The translations under genes and the position numbers were made by a program. This document shows positions 1-4,731 of a stretch of DNA of 7,680 bases, piece after piece. Position 1 is the first letter of the stretch. Each line of letters opens with the position of its first letter. Origin of the DNA: an uncultured Prevotellaceae bacterium (lineage in GTDB: Bacteria; Bacteroidota; Bacteroidia; Bacteroidales; Muribaculaceae); NCBI GenBank assembly GCA_937916085.1, contig CALGGO010000024.1, positions 1-7,680 of the forward strand, written 5' to 3'. The notes beneath the pieces are model-generated. The model ran no database searches, had not been told where the DNA came from, and saw only the letters and a program-made list of their open reading frames with translations.

Positions 1-103
1 AGGCGAGCGAGTGCATTTTGCCGTCGCTGCCCTTGTAGCGCACGGAAGTACGCCCATCGGTCGTCACTTCCTGCGGCTTGATGTTCATTACTCTCTTTTT
101 CAT
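1..103 (-). CDS. Phage protein, paralogue of the 123-737 product (partial, left edge)
   Basis: The first 34 codons of a gene that continues past the left edge. The ATG at 101-103 opens MKKRVMNIKPQEV and the visible end reads RYKGSDGKMHSLA. This closely matches the N-terminus of the next gene upstream (MNIVPQEV, RYKGSDGK), so the two are tandem paralogues or share an N-terminal module. The start lies 19 nt after the TAA of that gene, consistent with one transcript. An internal Met (MNI) is conserved in both proteins and is an alternative start. I do not recognise the family. A virion, tail or spike-associated role is only a guess from the phage context. Confidence 0.75.
   Translation of the reverse strand, partial: MKKRVMNIKPQEVTTDGRTSVRYKGSDGKMHSLA
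18..42. repeat. 25-nt exact direct repeat, copy 1
   Basis: These 25 bases are identical to 646-670. The repeat lies in the shared coding module that specifies the RYKGSDGK stretch of both paralogues, read on the minus strand. Identity ends abruptly on both sides, although the protein similarity continues for some residues. Confidence 0.9.
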
Positions 104-122
104 TGGTTTGTGGGATTATGGA

Positions 123-737
123 TTAGTAATAACATTTTGCGACAACTCCGTAATCGTGGCGGGTGCCGTCTTTGTCGGTACCGATAAGGTGCTTTTCGGC
201 AAAGGTCACTCGGCTCTGTCCGATGATGAAGGAGGACTTCACCATGAAGTAGTACATATTGTACGGCGTGACTTGGTTGATTTTCATGGCGACAGTGCGC
301 TCGAAAAACTCTTTCGCAGCGTCTGCGTCGGAGTAGAAAGTCGTCCTTTCTATCCGGTCAAGCAGCACGTTGTTTGAGCCATAGAAAAGCACAGCCGAGT
401 TTGTGATGTCATAGTAGCAGGGACTACTGCCCATCACACTGTTGTCGAAATAGATTTTGTTCGCCGATGAGCTGTTATATTGAATGTTGTCGATTTGAAA
501 AGCCTTAATACTGTATGCGCCATAGCGCATCAGGAAGTCGGCAATATTCATTGAGCCTTGCAAACTGCCGTTGCTGAAAGTGATTGTCCGGGTGATTTCC
601 TCGACCGAAAGCACGGTGCCGCCATCGGGTGCGACGTTGTGGAACTTGCCGTCGCTGCCCTTGTAGCGCAGCACTCGCTCGCCGCCGGCAACGACTTCCT
701 GCGGCACGATATTCATGAATTGTTTCTTGCTTTGCAT
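123..737 (-). CDS. Hypothetical phage protein, 204 aa, shared N-terminal module
   Basis: A complete 204-residue ORF, moderately GC-rich like the other phage genes here, starting ATG (MQSKKQF) and ending TAA. Residues about 8-35 (MNIVPQEV to SDGKFHNVA) are repeated at the start of the next gene. The rest has no signal peptide, membrane segment or catalytic motif that I can see. Its many Tyr, Asn, Ser and Phe residues suggest a beta-rich fold. A conserved short N-terminus followed by a different body would suit a virion-attachment module carrying variable distal domains, but this is inference. The gene follows the protease/DUF2971 cassette and is preceded by a heptad-periodic leader (743-770) resembling that of the holin, so it probably belongs to the original phage operon. 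The family is not recognised. Confidence 0.8.
   Translation of the reverse strand: MQSKKQFMNIVPQEVVAGGERVLRYKGSDGKFHNVAPDGGTVLSVEEITRTITFSNGSLQGSMNIADFLMRYGAYSIKAFQIDNIQYNSSSANKIYFDNSVMGSSPCYYDITNSAVLFYGSNNVLLDRIERTTFYSDADAAKEFFERTVAMKINQVTPYNMYYFMVKSSFIIGQSRVTFAEKHLIGTDKDGTRHDYGVVAKCYY
646..670. repeat. 25-nt exact direct repeat, copy 2
   Basis: Identical to 18-42, at an offset of 628 nt. It could act as a homologous-recombination point for exchanging the C-terminal parts of the two adjacent paralogues, or for deleting one of them. Confidence 0.9.
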
Positions 738-742
738 AAAAC

Positions 743-770
743 TGATGAGCGATTAGTGATGAATGAATTA
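743..770 (-). promoter_or_regulatory. Heptad-periodic leader before the 123-737 gene
   Basis: Immediately upstream of the ATG at 737, the + strand reads as four 7-nt units: TGATGAG, CGATTAG, TGATGAA, TGAATTA. In the message this is a C/A/T-rich leader (CACTAATC, CTCATCA). The holin leader at 4327-4361 has the same units in the same phase with one extra unit. Bacteroidota often use A/T-rich unstructured leaders rather than Shine-Dalgarno pairing, so a role in ribosome access is plausible but unproven. Confidence 0.5.
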
Positions 771-821
771 TCTCCGACAACCGCATCACCTCGCCCACCG
801 TTGACGCATGGGAATAAAGTA

Positions 822-868
822 AGCGGTTATCGTACCACAAAAGTACGGTAACCGCTCCTATGCCGAAA
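822..868 (-). promoter_or_regulatory. Putative promoter with a 14-bp dyad over its -7 box
   Basis: The minus strand carries TACTTTTG (838-845), a match to TAnnTTTG, with TTTC (865-868) exactly 19 nt upstream, one base off the TTTG -33 element. The -7 box sits in a near-perfect dyad: arm AGCGGTTA plus CGTAC (822-835) and its complement at 843-856, one G/T wobble, 7-nt loop. The dyad could be an operator for the downstream phage gene, or the hairpin of a terminator closing the DUF2971 cassette. The following minus-strand bases are only moderately T-rich, so termination is the weaker reading. Confidence 0.45.
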
Positions 869-877
869 AGACAGCAA

Positions 878-1552
878 TTACAATGCAGAATCTGCTATAT
901 CAATAGATAAATTTTCCTTGTTTAGAGTGTCTAAAATACTTTGTCTGTATTGATGTGGCATATTGCGATGCAGTATTATTCTTCCAAATAGTTTTGAAAC
1001 GTTGATTGGTAATTTATATGATGTTGGGCTATTCTCATCATCTATGTCGTTAACTGTATATAGAAGTCTAATCTCGTTTTCTTTCCTAAATTCTCTACTT
1101 TTAGTAAAAGGTATCTTTAGAACATTAATTGGGGTGAGGTGATCTTGCGTGCTCTCATTCTGGAAGTCAACGTATTTAACTTTAGAGATATAAACTACAT
1201 GTTCATCATCATCAATCATACATTGTCTTAAATTGCCTACTGTGGTTTTTATTGCAATCCCGTTTTGTGAATACTCTTTCCACATGTAATCTAACTCTTG
1301 GGTAGCTTGAATCCAGCAACTCACATAATGGCGTTTACGTTCACGAGCCCAATAATTATGGAGCCGTGAAGTATGCATTATTCTTTCATCTGCCAAAGCT
1401 AAAGTTGCCTCTTTTTGGTCGCTATAACAATCGGTGCGTCGAAAATATAACGTATGAGTAGAGATTAAGTCAATGAAACGCTCAACAGGCATATATCTCC
1501 ATACAATAGTTGAGTTACATGGCAATGGCAAATCACGATGAGGAATAATCAT
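878..1552 (-). CDS. DUF2971-family protein
   Basis: A 224-residue soluble protein with no signal peptide. It shows the DUF2971 pattern: an N-terminal W-R-Y-M segment with LYFRRTDCYSDQKEA (about 18-50), a central YVSCWIQATQELDYMW block (about 76-91) followed by GIAIKTT, and the C-terminal IPFTKSREFRKENEIRLLY signature (about 147-165). The biochemical role of DUF2971 is not known to me. Members are scattered in accessory and mobile regions. The ATG lies one base after the TAA of the protease gene (TAA-T-ATG), so translational coupling is very likely and the two probably act in one system. The gene is clearly AT-richer than the phage genes on either side, suggesting separate acquisition. Family call fairly sure, function unknown. 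Confidence 0.8.
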   Translation of the reverse strand: MIIPHRDLPLPCNSTIVWRYMPVERFIDLISTHTLYFRRTDCYSDQKEATLALADERIMHTSRLHNYWARERKRHYVSCWIQATQELDYMWKEYSQNGIAIKTTVGNLRQCMIDDDEHVVYISKVKYVDFQNESTQDHLTPINVLKIPFTKSREFRKENEIRLLYTVNDIDDENSPTSYKLPINVSKLFGRIILHRNMPHQYRQSILDTLNKENLSIDIADSAL

Positions 1553-1553
1553 A

Positions 1554-3479
1554 TTACTTTAAGCTTATGCCGTACCATTTCCACTCACTATCATCTGATT
1601 CAATTAAGTCAAAACTAGAAGCAGTGATTGAAACGGGCGGAAAATATAGAGTAAATGTTATTTCTTGTCCCAAATAGGAAAAGTATGTTTTTTCTGGAGC
1701 AACCTTAATACCTTCTGCTCGCGTCATAGTTAAACGTTGCCCATTATTCACAAGAATATATGTGTCACGGCTGATATTGCACCATTGATAGCCCCCAGTT
1801 AATGAGGTTTGATTATTAGATTTAATTTCAACGGCTGTGTAGTCTTTTGCGAGAACAACTTTCTGAATTGTTGCACGATTGGCCGTTGTCCTATTTACTG
1901 TTGGATTATTAATTGTTTTTGCCGCATTCGAATTATTTATATTTGGTGCAGAACTATAAGCATTCGCTTTAGTTGAACATGAAATCAAGAAAACGAAATC
2001 ATCAACTTTCTTAACTTTTTCACTCAGAGCAAGTGTTGAAATACTATTGTTGGATGGTAAGGAAACACCCGATAAAGTCTCAACCAAATTGTTTAAATAA
2101 GATGCTTTTACAGCATAGCCAACATTTTCTGCGCCAATATGCTTTGCGCTTACTACACCGATAATATTTCCTTTTCCATCAAATAATGGACCACCACTAT
2201 TGCCTGGTTGAACTGGTGCAGAAATTTGATACATTGACACATCACCTTGAAATCCGGTCTTTGAACTAATTACGCCAGTCGTCAATTTAATTTCTTCACC
2301 CATAGTAGTTGTTAAAGGATAACCTAAGACAAATACGTCTTCACCTACGTCGGAAGTGGATGTCTTTACGCGATATGGTATTACTCCGAAGCCCTTAAAT
2401 TTATTATCAGAGATTTTTAATATAGCTAAATCATTGTTTTTATCAGTTGCAACTACTGTCGCTGTATAGGAATTATCAAATGCCCCTTTTATGCCATGTA
2501 TGCTTATTGAATTTGCATTTTCGACAACGTGATAGTTGGTAACTAAATATCCATTTCCAATAGCAAAGCCGGTACCCGACCATTCCTCTCTTTGAGTGAT
2601 ACCGGGAATACCGTTTGAATTATTTCCTGATGCTGTACTAGGATACATTTTAAGATAGCCAGAGGTTTCAGTTGAAGTTTCAGTTGAAATAACAGTTTCC
2701 ATACTTCCGCCCTTAAAAGCAACATATGCATCGGTATTTAGAGACTTATACAACATATACCATTCAGCCTTAAAATATCCAGGAGTTGCACTTGGTCTTA
2801 GAGTTGCTTTTAAATCACCGACTCTCCACCATCTTTTAGGCTCTTTCATTCCAAGATAAATAAGCTTGTATATGCCGTTATCCTTTACACACGCAAGTTT
2901 ATATCCTTGGTTATCAAAACCCTCATAAATACCACATATGCCGTCATTGTTTTCATCAATATTTTTCTTGACATCATATTCGCTATGGAATGACGTGGCT
3001 CCTATATTTGGATTGTTAAGAGTATAATTTCTGAACCCATAGCCATGTGAACCCTGCCAGTCGCCTCTATCTACTAATGAGAAATCAGTTACTCCAGGGG
3101 GAATTGCGCCATCAAAAACCATCGTGTAACGGTAAGTCTCACCTTTTTTTACTTTTTCCCAACCCCAATTTCCATTGAATGGTGATGTGTCTACGATTTG
3201 TTCTCCATTGCGTGTTCTTAGGAATCCAACAATGGGGAATTCCTCACCTCCAGCAATAATAACAGTGTTTACGCTAGACCAATAATTCATTCTCCCTCTA
3301 TTCTTAGTAGGAATTAACTCAATTGTCACCCTAGTGTTATTAGGGTAAATTGAAACAGAATAAAGAGATGCGGTTTCGTCTTTTGATTGCACTTTATTGC
3401 CATGAAAATAAGTGGTTACTTGTCCTTGACACGTAAGAAAGATGAATAAAGAACATATGAGAAAAGAAAGATGCTTCAT
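1554..3479 (-). CDS. Exported trypsin-like (HtrA-type, S1C) serine protease with flanking beta domains
   Basis: The start chosen is the ATG at 3477-3479 (MKHLSFLICSLFIFL), because it opens a signal peptide ending near CQGQ. The frame extends 23 codons further, but those residues look like translated leader. The protein has 641 residues. Visible parts: an N-terminal beta-like domain (about 25-155); a middle domain (about 165-263) with GIYEG, KLIYLG, WWRVGDLKA and FKAEWYM; a Ser/Thr-rich linker; and a trypsin-like domain (about 300-470). The catalytic triad is intact: His317 (VTNYHVV), Asp350 (NNDLAILKI), Ser428 (QPGNSGGPLF). No PDZ domain follows. Instead an Asn/Thr-rich linker leads to a C-terminal domain (about 540-641) ending SFDLIES then WYGI, which resembles the N-terminal domain. 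Probable periplasmic or surface protease, co-expressed with the DUF2971 gene. Confidence 0.88.
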   Translation of the reverse strand: MKHLSFLICSLFIFLTCQGQVTTYFHGNKVQSKDETASLYSVSIYPNNTRVTIELIPTKNRGRMNYWSSVNTVIIAGGEEFPIVGFLRTRNGEQIVDTSPFNGNWGWEKVKKGETYRYTMVFDGAIPPGVTDFSLVDRGDWQGSHGYGFRNYTLNNPNIGATSFHSEYDVKKNIDENNDGICGIYEGFDNQGYKLACVKDNGIYKLIYLGMKEPKRWWRVGDLKATLRPSATPGYFKAEWYMLYKSLNTDAYVAFKGGSMETVISTETSTETSGYLKMYPSTASGNNSNGIPGITQREEWSGTGFAIGNGYLVTNYHVVENANSISIHGIKGAFDNSYTATVVATDKNNDLAILKISDNKFKGFGVIPYRVKTSTSDVGEDVFVLGYPLTTTMGEEIKLTTGVISSKTGFQGDVSMYQISAPVQPGNSGGPLFDGKGNIIGVVSAKHIGAENVGYAVKASYLNNLVETLSGVSLPSNNSISTLALSEKVKKVDDFVFLISCSTKANAYSSAPNINNSNAAKTINNPTVNRTTANRATIQKVVLAKDYTAVEIKSNNQTSLTGGYQWCNISRDTYILVNNGQRLTMTRAEGIKVAPEKTYFSYLGQEITFTLYFPPVSITASSFDLIESDDSEWKWYGISLK

Positions 3480-3735
3480 AATGTTTTCAGTGCCCATACA
3501 GCCCATTTGGGTATTAAATAACAAAAGCGTGGACTGACATTGCCACACCTTTTGTTGATGGTCTTAGGATACCAAAGATAGTGATGTGAAAGCAGCCCAC
3601 GCTAAGCGTGAGAACCGCTTTGTCATCCTCCTATCTTGTTTGAAAAGTTCCTAAGTTCTCAACAAAGAGTGATGAGCAAAACGCTCTTTATATCAATATT
3701 TTAGCGGTCGTTTTGCCTTAATTGGCTCAACTTCC
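3480..3735 (-). promoter_or_regulatory. Long structured 5' leader of the protease gene
   Basis: About 260 nt lie between the -7 box at 3741-3748 and the chosen start, with several inverted repeats. An 11-nt pair (3526-3536 with 3593-3603) has one mismatch across a 56-nt loop. CACGC/GCGTG lies at 3598-3610, sharing bases with that pair, so the two are mutually exclusive. GAGAAC/GTTCTC pairs 3610-3615 with 3655-3660. GCAAAACG/CGTTTTGC pairs 3676-3683 with 3709-3716. A 20-codon reading frame (3564-3626, MTKRFSRLAW onward) encodes a basic then hydrophobic peptide, but AGGAGG abuts its ATG without spacing. It may be a cis-regulatory RNA, of no class I recognise. Confidence 0.45.
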
Positions 3736-3740
3736 AATTA

Positions 3741-3748
3741 CAAAGGTA
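3741..3748 (-). promoter_or_regulatory. -7 box of a putative promoter for the protease/DUF2971 cassette
   Basis: TACCTTTG on the minus strand fits the Bacteroidota -7 consensus TAnnTTTG exactly. No TTTG is found 19-21 nt upstream, so the -33 element is poor and the site may be weak or need an activator. It lies between the holin stop and the protease, as expected for a cassette with its own transcription. Confidence 0.5.
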
Positions 3749-3767
3749 ATGCTTTTTTGTTACATGG

Positions 3768-3834
3768 GTGCAGATTGTGGCAAAAATGTGCAAAAAATTT
3801 TCACAAATAATTTTCAAGCCGTGCAGATTGTGGC
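3768..3834. repeat. 14-nt direct repeat pair at the holin 3' end
   Basis: GTGCAGATTGTGGC occurs at 3768-3781 and again at 3821-3834, 53 nt apart. The second copy lies inside the last codons of the holin and the first just past its stop. The spacing and position suggest a local duplication or the scar of a cassette joining the phage genome beside the holin. No matching copy is seen at the other end of the cassette. Confidence 0.6.
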
Positions 3835-4319
3835 TCACTGTTCTCTACTCCCTCCTCTCTACTCTCGCGGTCGCGCTTGAGCGACTGCGATTTCTCCATC
3901 ATCTCCATTGCTTGCATGACGATGGCGGCGATGTCGTCCTTGTTCTTGACAATGACGTTGAAGGTGTTGGCAGCGTCACGCAGTTCTTGTTTGTCATGGG
4001 TGCTTTCAAGCACCGACTTCCATTCGCAGAAGATGTTGAACGCGCCCATGAGCATCGTGAAGAACGGTGCGGGCAACACGACCGAGGTCAGCACGTCGAT
4101 GCACGACAAACAGAGCATCGGCAGGAAATACTTCGTTGCTTTCTCCGTGGTCATTTTCAGGGCGCGGCTCGTTGTGATCTGCCCGGCTTCTTTCGCCTTA
4201 CGCAGTCCGGCGACGAAATCGACGGCCATTGCCAGTATCACGGCGATGTATGCGATGGCGAGCCACACGGCATGAATGTGCAGTGAGGCGTTTTTGAGGG
4301 TTTCGATTAAAAAATCCAT
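3801..4319 (-). CDS. Phage holin-like membrane protein
   Basis: A 172-residue protein with a hydrophobic segment at about 16-38 (AVWLAIAYIAVILAMAVDF) followed by AGLRKAKEAGQITTSRALKMTTEKATKYF, the layout of the toxin-secretion/phage-lysis holin family (Phage_holin_4 type): a membrane segment, a D-x-x-A-G loop, a Ser/Arg-containing basic stretch. A second hydrophobic stretch spans about 66-96 and the tail is soluble and charged. Holins oligomerise in the inner membrane to let an endolysin reach the cell wall. No endolysin gene is visible next door; the space where one might lie holds the protease cassette. The start ATG is preceded by a heptad-periodic leader. The family call is based on pattern and genome position. 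Confidence 0.8.
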   Translation of the reverse strand: MDFLIETLKNASLHIHAVWLAIAYIAVILAMAVDFVAGLRKAKEAGQITTSRALKMTTEKATKYFLPMLCLSCIDVLTSVVLPAPFFTMLMGAFNIFCEWKSVLESTHDKQELRDAANTFNVIVKNKDDIAAIVMQAMEMMEKSQSLKRDRESREEGVENSEPQSARLENYL

Positions 4320-4326
4320 AGAATTT

Positions 4327-4361
4327 TGATGAGTGATTTGAGATTAGTGATGAGTGAATGA
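4327..4361 (-). promoter_or_regulatory. Heptad-periodic leader before the holin
   Basis: The + strand here reads as five 7-nt units: TGATGAG, TGATTTG, AGATTAG, TGATGAG, TGAATGA. It matches the leader at 743-770 apart from one added unit, and ends 7 nt before the holin ATG. It is followed by a run of T on the + strand (A in the message). Confidence 0.5.
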
Positions 4362-4376
4362 TTTTTTTGAAAATAA

Positions 4377-4406
4377 TTTCTCGAAAACGCTTGCGTTTGA
4401 GAGAAA
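4377..4406. repeat. Inverted repeat with tandem GA internal loop
   Basis: Outer arms TTTCTC (4377-4382) and GAGAAA (4401-4406) and inner arms AAACGC (4385-4390) and GCGTTT (4393-4398) are perfectly complementary, separated by GA on both sides and a 2-nt TT apex. As + strand RNA this gives a GA/GA internal loop and a CUUG-capped stem, both stable motifs. It sits upstream of the holin leader in the message sense. Confidence 0.65.
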
Positions 4407-4410
4407 TGTT

Positions 4411-4441
4411 GTACCGTTGAGGACTTTGTCCTCGAAGGTAC
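4411..4441. repeat. Inverted repeat, 5-bp and 6-bp stems
   Basis: GTACC (4411-4415) pairs with GGTAC (4437-4441), and GAGGAC (4419-4424) with GTCCTC (4428-4433) around a TTT loop, with a 3x3 internal loop between. It is the second of a series of hairpins and has no T-run on either side, so it does not look like an ordinary terminator. Confidence 0.6.
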
Positions 4442-4458
4442 ACTGCACCTCGGAAATA

Positions 4459-4480
4459 AAAATAAATCTTGATTTATTTT
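4459..4480. repeat. AT-rich perfect palindrome at the small-RNA promoter
   Basis: AAAATAAATC (4459-4468) and GATTTATTTT (4471-4480) are perfectly complementary around TT. The right arm overlaps the -33 TTTG element of the + strand promoter, so it could be an operator or an UP-like AT-rich element. Confidence 0.6.
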
Positions 4481-4508
4481 GTACTTCGCTCGGTTTGTAG
4501 TACCTTTG
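4478..4508 (+). promoter_or_regulatory. Bacteroidota-type promoter on the + strand
   Basis: TTTG (4478-4481), exactly 19 nt, then TACCTTTG (4501-4508) followed by CA: a full match to the Bacteroidota primary-sigma promoter pattern. It points away from the holin and against the phage genes. Transcription should begin near 4514. A short dyad (GTACT 4481-4485 with AGTAC 4498-4502) spans the spacer and may bind a regulator. Confidence 0.75.
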
Positions 4509-4513
4509 CACTA

Positions 4514-4608
4514 TTCTTGATGGCGGTGCTTTCGCTCTGCCTGACTATACGGATGTGGCTTTCGCTCATCGATCCATTTACAGGTGTGCTATCGCTCACC
4601 TTTTTTTC
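4514..4608 (+). ncRNA. Candidate small RNA of three hairpins with a 30-nt period
   Basis: About 95 nt between a good promoter and a U-tract. Three hairpins carry their 4-nt loops at 4530, 4560 and 4590, exactly 30 nt apart. Each ends in GC-TTTC-GC, or GC-TATC-GC in the third. A U.U mismatch lies below this cap in hairpins 1 and 3, and a bulged U with a G.U pair in hairpin 2. The lower stems differ in sequence yet still pair: GGCGG/CTGCC (4522-4541), GATG/CATC (4552-4570), AGGTG/CACCT (4582-4601). Conserved caps on varying but paired stems are what selection on RNA structure leaves behind. The third hairpin doubles as the terminator. No reading frame of note lies inside. Read on the minus strand the first two hairpins would carry GAAA tetraloops, so a role in the holin message is an alternative. 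Confidence 0.6.
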
Positions 4609-4612
4609 TTTT
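4582..4612 (+). terminator. Intrinsic terminator of the small RNA
   Basis: Stem AGGTG/CACCT, a T.T mismatch, two further GC pairs and a TATC loop, followed directly by seven T, one C and four T (4601-4612). This is a classic rho-independent terminator in the + direction. Confidence 0.75.
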
Positions 4613-4613
4613 A

Positions 4614-4632
4614 TTCAAGCCGTGGGCTTGAA
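4614..4632. repeat. Perfect 8-bp inverted repeat
   Basis: TTCAAGCC (4614-4621) and GGCTTGAA (4625-4632) around GTG. It directly follows the T-run of the small-RNA terminator. In the minus-strand message it forms a hairpin followed by A-rich sequence, so it is not a terminator there. Confidence 0.6.
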
Positions 4633-4714
4633 GTTTAGAGTTTAGCGGTTAGTGGTTAGTGAACTATGTCGCAATGCGTTAGCCTCTCTAAACACTAAAC
4701 TATAACCTCTAACC
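4633..4714. repeat. Two converging arrays of degenerate heptads
   Basis: Four 7-nt units GTTTAGA, GTTTAGC, GGTTAGT, GGTTAGT fill 4633-4660. Four units of the same family on the other strand (TCTAAAC, ACTAAAC, TATAACC, TCTAACC) fill 4687-4714. Together they form an imperfect long hairpin with 28-nt arms and a 26-nt loop; GTTTAGAG and CTCTAAAC are the best-matched pieces. The units resemble those in the leaders at 743-770 and 4327-4361. Confidence 0.6.
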
Positions 4715-4729
4715 TTCGGCGCAGCCGAA
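4715..4729 (-). terminator. Hairpin just after the fibre gene stop
   Basis: TTCGGC and GCCGAA around a 3-nt loop lie two bases beyond the TGA of the fibre gene. No T-run follows in the minus direction, so it may only slow or partly stop transcription, or protect the 3' end of the message. Confidence 0.35.
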
Positions 4730-4731
4730 TA

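Noticed and set aside
78..377. 99-codon + strand ORF at the left edge
   Set aside because: It lies opposite the 123-737 gene and its hydrophobic start arises from the spacer and the complementary coding strand. No promoter or family resemblance.
1..737. Diversity-generating retroelement (template/variable repeat pair)
   Set aside because: The 25-nt repeat is identical rather than differing at adenines, and no reverse transcriptase gene is in the window.
505..840. Minus-strand ORF containing VGEVMRLSEIIHSSLIA
   Set aside because: Its plausible-looking segment comes from the heptad leader, which also gives IIHSSLI upstream of the holin. The rest overlaps the 123-737 gene in another frame.
3420..3479. 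Lipoprotein signal (Cys near residue 17 of the protease)
   Set aside because: The residues before the Cys (F-L-T) do not fit a lipobox well. Cleavage by signal peptidase I near CQGQ is more likely, though lipidation cannot be excluded.
3480..3548. 23-codon N-terminal extension of the protease
   Set aside because: It would place polar residues before a perfectly ordinary signal peptide. The bases belong to the structured leader.
4198..4443. 81-codon ORF over the holin start and leader
   Set aside because: It overlaps the holin in another frame and covers hairpins and the leader. No motif or supporting start signal.
4522..4601. Short CRISPR array
   Set aside because: Only the 8-12 nt around each loop is conserved. 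The rest varies while keeping pairing, unlike CRISPR repeats, and no cas gene is present.
4514..4612. Type III toxin-antitoxin antitoxin RNA (tandem ~36-nt repeats before a toxin gene)
   Set aside because: Repeats, promoter and terminator are suggestive, but no toxin gene follows on the + strand. The next gene is the fibre gene, read in the opposite direction.
3813..4624. TTCAAGCCGTG repeated at 3813-3823 and 4614-4624 as a possible attachment-site pair
   Set aside because: An 11-nt match is expected by chance several times in a window of this size, and the second copy is explained by its own hairpin.
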